The notes under the pieces: model-generated | What the model was told of the DNA's origin: nothing | Databases searched by the model: none | Seen by the model: the letters and a program-made list of their open reading frames with translations, nothing else | NCBI GenBank assembly: GCA_030248135.1 | Contig: JASANC010003074.1 | Span: 116,001 to 180,000 of the forward strand | DNA: 64,000 nt | From: Theristus sp. LFF4_11 | Lineage: Eukaryota > Nematoda > Chromadorea > Monhysterida > Xyalidae | Direction: 5' to 3' | Part shown: positions 56,616-64,000 of the stretch, one piece after another | How positions within the stretch are numbered: position 1 is the stretch's first letter | Layout of the letters: every line of letters begins with the position of its first letter | Position numbers and translations under genes: made by a program

Positions 56616-57922
56616 ACGACAAATTTATATTTTCAAAACACGTTGTTGTCGTCACACTTTACTAAACTTCATGTGTGGTAAAATAAATCATGCATCGTAA
56701 AAAAACAAAACAAAAACAAGTTATATGCGCATCATGCACACACACGCAGGCCGTGTGAAAAATTCTGAAAAGGGAGGCGCTTTTTTAGTGCTCACGTGTC
56801 TGTGTTTTGTTTTTGTTTACAACACGACGGTAATTTTTTTTAAACTGTTTTTCGTCCACTTTTTGTTACGGCATTTGAATTGCATAACTGATATTTGCTG
56901 TTTTAAAAAACAACTTTAATTGATCATTTCTTGGTTTTTTACGACTAACCGTTCGTTCAAGCACCACCATCCGAAGTAAAGTCAAGTGAAGAGAAAACTT
57001 TGAACATGAAAAAAGCTTAGAAAAGTACCATCAGCTTCAGCAATGATCATAAACACTGTGAAAAATGTGCAGAAAACGCAAAAGCAGCATGTCACTGCTT
57101 CGCATACATAACGCTTCATTATTCTTTTAATTTTAATTTAATTTAATTTAATTTAAAAAAATTTAATAACGCTTTTAATTTTTTAAACCTGGAAAAAAGG
57201 CGTTTCGAAGGTTTGCGCATCAGTTGCTTTGACAAAAACTTCCAGCAAAGCATCAATAGTAATAAAACTAAACGATTGAAAAATACGCAATATTGCTGGT
57301 TATGAAGTTTAGATTATGCGGTTGCATTGTAAACAATTACAACGTTATCAACGCATAACAATCAGTTACACCAAATAAGGTTTGTTGCTTGAAAATATTT
57401 CCACGTCCATATTGAATGCACAACACTCAATGCCTAAAAAACTGAAAATCAGATCAATTTACGTAAACTAAACACATTATTTATTGTATGCGCAACATGT
57501 TCCACCGAAATCCTGTTCGTTGGTTGTGATGTGTGTGTGTGTTGGCGGATTTTTTCATCAAAACATACGGAACATTTGTGCAACTTTTGAATCGTCAGTT
57601 TCTACAATAATAGCATTTTTCATGTTCAAAATTTTTCAAATGTTTTACCTCCAGGCAGGAAACCAAAAGGTTTTTTTCATAATAATTCTCAACAAAATAC
57701 CGAGTCTGTCCAAAAATTATTACTGCAGACGATTTTTACATTTTTCAGCTTGTTAGACCGGTTTTCTCTCCGCCCCCACTTGACGTTTTTGACGTAAAAG
57801 AAAGAAAAACACCGTTTGATGTTGGCGGTTTCGATTTTTTTTTGACGAACGATGCTTTCGCGTGATGCAAAGAAAATAATCATCAAAATAAACTAAACAG
57901 CCGCGATAAAACGAACAAAAAA
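56616..57922. other. Intergenic, no gene seen
   Basis: AT-rich sequence with an AATTT microsatellite at 57127-57160. It contains the promoter region of the phosphoesterase gene, without a recognisable motif. Confidence 0.4.
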
Positions 57923-60900
57923 ATGGGACTAGGCTGGTGGTTGAGCGTATTATATTTTGCTTTTTTTTGCGATGTGTTTCTTCACCCAAAAACGGCGGCA
58001 CGGGTGATTCGCTGGCCGGAGGCAGGTGAGGCCCGGGTTTTTTAAATCTAGATTATAACGGTTCTACTTAAGGCTCTTGGCTTGTTCTTTTTATGTCGTT
58101 TGCCTCTTCAAAAACGCATAATAATAAAACAACAGACAAACTTTGGCATTCATCAGCTGATTGGTTATTGGTGATGATCATGTGCTTGCATGCTTTCTGT
58201 GCTGGCATTCCGGTAGTGGGCGGAGTCTGACCTGCACAGAAAGCATGCCTCACCGCACTTGAAAATTGTCCGAACTCGTGTCCTGAGCCATCCCGTGCCG
58301 TGTCATGTTTCGGGAAAAGGAATTTCAATCCAATGAACAAAATTTCATTTTTGGAACATCGCGCGCGACACGCGGCGGGACCCGCCACCGGACCTGTTTC
58401 TAAGCGTGACGAGACGAAATCACCAACCAATCAGCTGATTGCCTATAATTTAGCGCTCAACTTCTGTGCACTCTCGCATTTTTTCTAATCTCCCAGTGAA
58501 CACGAGCGACTACAAATTCGAGTGGAGCTCTGCCGATCAACAACCCCGTCCGCCGTTTTTGGATCACCTTCGCAGTACAATGGCCGATAACGACATGTTC
58601 TTCATCTTCACCGGTGACACGCAGTACTGGTATCCATGTCAGTGCTTTTTTGTTGACAATGGCACCCTTTAGTTTGGTTTGACAGTGAAAATTGTATTGT
58701 GTGAGTGACAACATCACAGGCAGCAGTGGTGGAGCACTTTTCAGCGAGCGCAACGTTTCCGACAAAGTTTGTTGCCCCTGCAGCAATGTTGACTTCTAAA
58801 TATCGTAATTATGACCTTTTCAGTTTCCTTCTATCTTCTACCACTGAGACAACAGATTCGTTTCACGCAGCGCATATTATGACCCTTTCCAAGAGTATTA
58901 TTGATCACCAACCTTTTGCATTTTTGATTTCCAGCATTTTTGCAAAACTACAGGCACAGGCGACAACTTTGCGTGCCAAGCTGCTGTGGACTACTGCGAC
59001 ACGAACAATGCAAGCTGCGTGGAGAAACACGGCCAGTACGCGAATAAAGTGCAGAAAACGTCAATCACAGGTCGGCTGAAGATGATGGATGTTTGAAAAC
59101 TCAAAAAAATGTTTTGTACTGCTTTAAGAGTTGCGGACTGATATCCGGACCGGTTAGCGGGCCCCAGTGTGTTTGTTCGCCGTGCGGGCCTGCGTGTTGT
59201 ACAGTATGGCCGAATAAATAAGGCAGTCCTTGTATTCTCCATCAAGGCGGGATCAGTCGCAGACTAGGGGTTGTGTTTTTCAAGAATGCCAAGATAATTC
59301 CCAATCGTGTATACGAGGGAGATAGAATGAACAGAATAGCACGAAGAATCAATTAGTTTAAAAAAACACGCATCAAATTTGACACACAAATTGCTTTCTG
59401 AAAGTCTTTTTCCTTTCATTCAAATGTCGCGCGCTCCTTGCCCCCTGAAAAAAGCTGCCATGTTTAAACAGCCATTCCGTACATGCAGTTCATGTCCGCA
59501 GTTTTATTGAATCAGTTTTATGGTGCCCAAATGAAATTATGACCTGATACCGTATTACCTCTAATAAACCCCCATGGGGGTTTATTTCCTCAGCGACTTC
59601 TGGGGGTGGGGGTTTATTTTGGGGGGGGGGTTTATTTTTGGGGGGGGGGTTTATTTGGAAACCATTTTTAGGGGTGGGCAAAATGGCAAAAATACCTTCC
59701 ATGGCAGGAAGGAAGTCGCAGAAACTTCTGCTCTACATAGAAATTTCCTTTTACAACAGCCTTTTGTAATGAAATTACCATTAACTCATCCATTTGGGGC
59801 CTTTGGTAGCACAATTTCATCATTTTCACTGCAACCAGCCACTGAATTCACTGTTTATGTGTATGTTTTTCTGGGTATGTGTTTCAAACAGGTTTCCAAT
59901 AATCCCCCATGGGGGATTATTTTTTGGGGGGGGGGGGGGGGTTTTGGAAAATTGTGGTGGGGGTGGGGGTTTATTTTTGGGGGGGGGGGTTTAATTTTGG
60001 GGGGGTTTAATAGAGGTAATACGGTATAACCGCGTTTTGCCAGTTGTGACCGCACGCGCACACACAGTCTGTGAAAAAGAGTGTTTTTGTCGAATCTTTG
60101 TTTACGATGAATCGCCGCAGCAACAACACAATTCCAGCGTTGATCCGTGAGTTACGTCGAATGAATCACGAGCCGAAAGCGGTGATCATCAACGGGGATC
60201 TGACGAACTTCGGACACCAGCATGAGCTCGACGAGTTAAACCATTTTTGGCCGGGCAATGTGGATATGGTGCGCATCTACCCGGGTAAGTTAGAACTGGA
60301 AACACTGGTTTGGCTCCATGGAGTACGGAATCTGCTGTATGTGGTATTGAAACGATTATTCTTCTCAACAAGTTCGTGATCGTGTCAATGATCAAAGTGA
60401 GTGAAAACAAGAAAAAATCGTTTTGGTCGATCGATGACGTCTGGAGCAATATCGTGTCGAGACCAGCACATCAGATATAACGTACTCCGTTTGGCATTTG
60501 ACGTCAATTCCAAGAACACGTTTCTTCAACAAGAAAAAGTCGTGAGAAAAAAAACGCGCAATTCATAGGCCTTGGAAATCATGACTACGCGAATAACATC
60601 GACGAGTGCGGTTTGAACCACTGCGCCAATCGAATGTTACAGTGGTACTTTGACTACGTGCGAACGCACCTTCGTCGTGAGATGCACATGATCGTTCGAA
60701 CGGAGAATGTCTTCTGGAAACGATATACTGGTTGCCGACTTTGTTTCGTTTCGATTCGTCTGCTTTTATTCTTTTCACGTGCACTCTGATAACAGAACTG
60801 TAAGTCCACGGAGATACGGTATCTACCGTATTTCCATAAAAATACGGTATTTACCGTATTCGGTCTTGACACGATCTTTATCCGAGATATGCCCGATTTG

Positions 60901-61499
60901 GCAAGAAACATGTTGTATTATTACAAAAGCGTAAGATCGTGCCAAGACCAAGCACACACTAGACACACTGTACAGTACTCCTTAAACTCCTTGAAATCGC
61001 AGGCAGTCTCGCGTACTCCTGGGACGAATGCGCCGCCGGCCACCTAAACTGCGTGCACTTTGTCCAACTGAACAACTACCCGACCTACATCGCCAGTGTC
61101 GACTTCCCGCTGAACCAGTGGACGATTCTCGACTCACTGCACTGGCTGACCGCCGATCTTCGCGCGACCAGCCACCCTGTAGTGATTAATTTCCACGATT
61201 TCGACACCTCGTTTTCGCCCGCCGACAAATTGCGGTTACAGCGGGTGCTGTTTGAATCAAAGCGCACCATTCTGGGCGTGTTCTTCGCGCACTATCACAC
61301 GAACGTCGGACTGCATCCGACGGGACGTTGGTGCGTCCGTGGGCGCCCGGTGCCGCTGTTCTACTCCGGCAGTGTCCCCGGCAACAATTATCTGCTGGCG
61401 AAGTTCCGCCACGGTCGACTGGCGAACGTGTACGCGGTGCACGCGCGCTCGAACGAGTCGGCGATCGTGTGGGAGACGAGCTTGTTTCGGCGCTGTTGA
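57923..61499 (+). CDS. Secreted calcineurin-like metallophosphoesterase, 6 exons
   Basis: Exons: 57923-58025, 58497-58637, 58954-59070, 60138-60284, 60569-60730 and 61003-61499. All introns are phase 1 and GT-AG; the product is 388 residues. It starts with a signal peptide (WWLSVLYFAFFCDVFL). Metal-site motifs run in order: FIFTGDTQYWYP (residues ~73-84; DxQ in place of the usual DxH), INGDLTNFGH, GLGNHDYANN, a histidine in VVINFHDFD, and AHYHTN (for GHxH). Six cysteines are grouped in exon 3 and its junctions and more lie around the GNHDY block, as expected for an extracellular protein. The substrate is unknown; I recall similar GNHDY-type secreted phosphoesterases in bacteria but cannot test transfer here. 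Introns 1 and 3 hold three transposable elements. Confidence 0.88.
58151..58459. mobile_element. Hairpin MITE family 'CAGCTGATTGG', copy 3 (enlarged)
   Basis: ATCAGCTGATTGGTTATTGG at the left is matched by CCAACCAATCAGCTGAT at 58421 on the right, then TATAATTTAG. The inner GCATGCTTTCTGTGC pairs with GCACAGAAAGCATGC. At ~309 bp it is twice the size of its relatives. The right end is 38 bp before the acceptor of phosphoesterase exon 2. Confidence 0.75.
59200..59482 (+). mobile_element. MITE family 'GGCCGA', full copy
   Basis: TACAGTATGGCCGAATAAAT to GCCATTCCGTA, ~283 bp, close to the copy at 22243-22508. It lies in intron 3 of the phosphoesterase gene. Confidence 0.8.
59548..60026. mobile_element. 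C/G-run TIR element, copy 3
   Basis: Reverse orientation relative to the copies at 35.1 and 46.9 kb. TACCGTATTACCTCTAATAA at the left, GGTAATACGGTA at the right, long G-runs and the shared core (CATTTGGGGCCTTTGG). It lies in intron 3 of the phosphoesterase gene. Confidence 0.88.
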
Positions 61500-62327
61500 G
61501 TTTTGTTTTTTTGTAGTTTTTCGACATTTCTGTACGGAAAACAAGCGTTTTGTCGGTTTTGCTGCCGATTTACTGCACTTTTGCACGTACATATTCACTG
61601 TTTTTATAAAGTCAACAACAGAGGTTCAATCAAGAAATTGTTCATCAGCAGTTTTTTTTGCTGAAACACCTGTGCATTGTTTTTTTCAATCCAGTTTTTG
61701 TGATTTCGAAATAATAAATCGGGTTTGTTTCTCACTGGGAGCAAAGCGTCCCCCGACAAAATATGATTTACGGCAATATAATCAGATACGTTTATTGGAA
61801 CGTTTATTTATGGAATTTAATGGAACGTTTGTTGATTCTTGTTTGAGTTTGACACTTTTCTCAGCATTGAATGGGTCCTCATTGCAATCTCTGTGATCTC
61901 TGCTTTCACGAGTCTTTTTGAATTTTGATGCTTTATTGCAACAACTGTCAATCACATGTTGTCTTGTTGTTCCGAATACCTTGTTACATGTACCTTTTCT
62001 TTTTTTAGAAGTTTCCCCTAAATTTTGAAAAGCCGAAGCCTTCGATTTGGCACCACAGGCTGCGTATACTGTAAAATACGGTATATGTGGCCACATTATG
62101 CGTTGACAAAAACTCAGATGTTAATATTTCCATGTACCGCACATTCATTGACAGTTTTTTATATTTTTGAAATTGTTCTGTTCATGCCCAGCCGTGGTAC
62201 GTACTTACGGTGTATAAAAATGAAAACAAAGACAAAGCTGTTGAAACCATCAGTGATCACAAAGACTCAACGAAAAATCTGTGGAAAACGATTTTGCGGA
62301 AGCACAAGTTTTTAAGAATCAAGTCTT
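61500..62327. other. Intergenic between convergent genes
   Basis: T-rich on the + strand. AATAAT/AATAAA-like hexamers around 61710-61720 could end the phosphoesterase mRNA. I see no gene. Confidence 0.4.
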
Positions 62328-63864
62328 TCAGGAGTCATTATCGTCATTTTCGTCGCTGACGTCGAGTGAGTTCAGAAGCTTTCTCACACGCTTCATTTCG
62401 GGGCGATCCTCTCGAAAGAGCGCCCAGCAATCGTGCGTCAACTGAGACATGATGTGAAGGATTGTGGGAAGTGTGGACACTGACGTCTGGTAACTCTATA
62501 ACATGTCCACCTAGCTGATTGGTTTGTGATCACATGATGCATGCATTATCTGTGCAAACCATGCAAACTCCGCCTCTCCACAGTAATGCCTGCATAGAAT
62601 GCATGCATCACGTGATCACCGAACAATCAGCTAGTTGGAGATGTTTCAGAGTTCGACTGATTGGACATATGTACAGCAATTACAATACGTTTTATTCACA
62701 ACAATTACACCTGTAGTCTGTCTTTGTACAAGTAATGTTCTCCAGAACACATAATGACGCAAACGTGGGCGTTGCGAAACCGGAAATGTTACTTGCGTCA
62801 CGCAAACTGTGTTCAATGTTTGTTTTCGCAGCGTGTGTTTCCGTTCATTTCGTAGAAGCATTTTTCCAGTGTGCCCACAAACATCAGGACAAAACGATTT
62901 TCAAATGATCAACCGTTTTGTTTTTGAACTGAAAATTTATTGAAAAAACCTCCGTAACGGCTTCCGGTGTGCAAGACGGCATCGTTAATCGATTGCCCAT
63001 GTCAAGATGCTCCCGCATTTCACGCATGGAGTCCTGCAACATGAGCAGACTGCAGATCACGCGGTGATGAATAAATTGTAGAGGAAAGAGGAGCTGGGAT
63101 CACTTTATACTTTGTGTAGCTACATCGTACAGTTGCACAATCCAAGATAAACACACAGGCACAGACACACATATATGAACACGCTGTACGGAATGGCCGA
63201 GTAAACATGGCAGCTTTTCTAAGGGTGCAAAGAAACGCGCGAAATTTGAATCACAGAAAAAAGGCGTTCGGAAACATTGCGTAGTCCTGCTCTACATTGT
63301 TCTGTCGTGATAGAATGCACTGGCGTCAGTTCACGGATTTGCATACACTTTTCTTTGGAAGGACTACTCTGTCAACACAGTAATAATGCTCAGTCCCAGG
63401 CAAACACACAGACACACATGCATGTACACTCTGACACGCGCGGTGTGGTGGTGTCATGTGTGCCAGTGTGTTTGTCTGGGACTTTGTAAAACTATTGCGT
63501 CGGTGAAAAAAGGTGCTCATGATCATCAGCAGCAAGACCTGTGGCATTTTGCTAATGATTTTGACAAAGGCGGAAACACCATTTAGTTTTTCGTCCGTAC
63601 GCACAAACGTCGTTCTAAATCCCGTGCGCAAACTAATCGTGTCCGTAATGCATTAAGATAGCACACACGACACGATTTCTAAATCGCGTGGCCATTTTTT
63701 ACGTGTCGTGTCCGTGCGTACGCACAAAAAACTAATTGCTAAACGCGCCTTAAAAAAGTTGACATAAAAAGCGCCAACTAACAATCGCCACATCCTCCTT
63801 GTACGGTCGATCGCAGTTGGAGTAAATCTCCCACAGGAGCACACCAAACGACCAGACATCGGCT
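62328..63864 (-). CDS. Protein tyrosine kinase, C-terminal end (partial)
   Basis: Exons: 63783 or 63792 to 63864 (two possible donors), 62950-63033 and 62328-62441, with GT-AG borders and matching phases. They code the C-lobe: ADVWSFGVLLWEIYS (the DVWSFG helix F motif), PYKED, then a GNRLTMPSCTPEAVTE block and DCWALFREDRPEMKRV, which contains the CW..x..RP motif of subdomain XI. SFGVLLWE and CW fit a tyrosine kinase. The tail after the kinase core is short and acidic (SDENDDNDS). The catalytic loop and everything N-terminal are beyond the right edge or in unseen exons, so subfamily, receptor status and activity cannot be told. A MITE (62491-62654) sits in the last intron. Confidence 0.85.
62491..62654. 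mobile_element. Hairpin MITE family 'CAGCTGATTGG', copy 4
   Basis: TAACTCTATAACATG at the left and GTTTCAGAGTTC at the right form the ends. AGCTGATTGGTTTGTGATCA and GCATCACGTGATCACC are the inner arms. Confidence 0.75.
63186..63262 (-). mobile_element. MITE family 'GGCCGA', end fragment
   Basis: GTACGGAATGGCCGAGTAAA, CATGGCAGCTTTT and CGCGCGAAATTTGAATCA match the right end of the family in reverse. The rest is missing. It is in an intron of the kinase gene. Confidence 0.7.
63569..63752. mobile_element. Hairpin MITE with GTGCGTACGCAC arms
   Basis: CATTTAGTTTTTCGTCCGTA at the left pairs with TACGCACAAAAAACTAATTG at the right. CACGACACGATTTCTAAATC and GGCCA form the middle. The outer AAGGCG/CGCCTT match fits the TAA-type MITEs loosely. 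It is in an intron of the kinase gene. Confidence 0.6.
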
Positions 63865-64000
63865 CTGAAGTAATGTCAAACGAAACAAAGTAAAAAAAAG
63901 ATTCATAAAACAAAGAAAAACATTGCACAACAACAGCGTCATTGAGTAGATCAAAGAAGCGAAAAGTTTAAAAAAATTTACTAAAAAAGCGCGGCATCAT

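Noticed and set aside
59620..59660. Long G-runs as sequencing or assembly errors
   Set aside because: The same runs recur in the same order in three independent copies of the element, so they are real features, although exact run lengths may be unreliable.

Overview
This is animal nuclear DNA. Genes are split by short GT-AG introns whose phases match from exon to exon. The recognisable products are metazoan: a fatty-acid amide hydrolase, an insulin-like hormone, a KCTD8/12/16-type BTB protein and a tyrosine kinase. An intact U6 snRNA gene has a short 5' hairpin and an A-rich 3' end, both closer to nematode U6 as I remember it than to the vertebrate or fly form. I take the source to be an invertebrate, possibly a nematode, without being able to fix the phylum.

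Left third (1-28 kb) is dominated by repeats. Two satellites (A, ~290 bp; B, ~150 bp) occur alone and as cargo of a modular element present three times (2531-5032, 10366-11732, 17069-19842). All copies keep one module order, with a hairpin near each end. At 8.9-15 kb is a large Gag-like reading frame with a zinc knuckle, split by a 2.35-kb foldback element with terminal arrays of a 15-16-bp repeat and an exact 9-bp target-site duplication. The start codon of that frame lies in the end of a separate MITE. A terminal exon (5955-6151) and a weak two-exon candidate (21.6-22.1 kb) are the only host-like genes here.

Right two thirds (28-64 kb) hold seven spliced genes: KCTD8/12/16-like (+, 28.5-31.1 kb, U6 snRNA in its last intron), insulin-like peptide (-, 33.4-34.5 kb), a ~220-residue type I membrane protein of unknown family (-, 40.5-46.5 kb), FAAH (-, 13 exons, 47.5-53.3 kb), a 90-residue membrane-anchored protein (+, 53.8-56.3 kb), a secreted calcineurin-like phosphoesterase (+, 6 exons, 57.9-61.5 kb) and the C-terminus of a tyrosine kinase (-, 62.3-63.9 kb, running off the window). 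FAAH and the 90-residue gene are divergent, with a 12-bp minisatellite between them.

Introns and spacers carry at least nine short inverted-repeat element families and a tRNA-derived SINE family. The largest insert is a 3.08-kb palindrome flanked by TTAA in an intron of the membrane-protein gene. The genes share no evident pathway. The main interest is the transposon biology: foldback elements with tandem-repeat ends, satellite-carrying modular elements, and several insertions at functional boundaries (a splice acceptor, a donor, a start codon).
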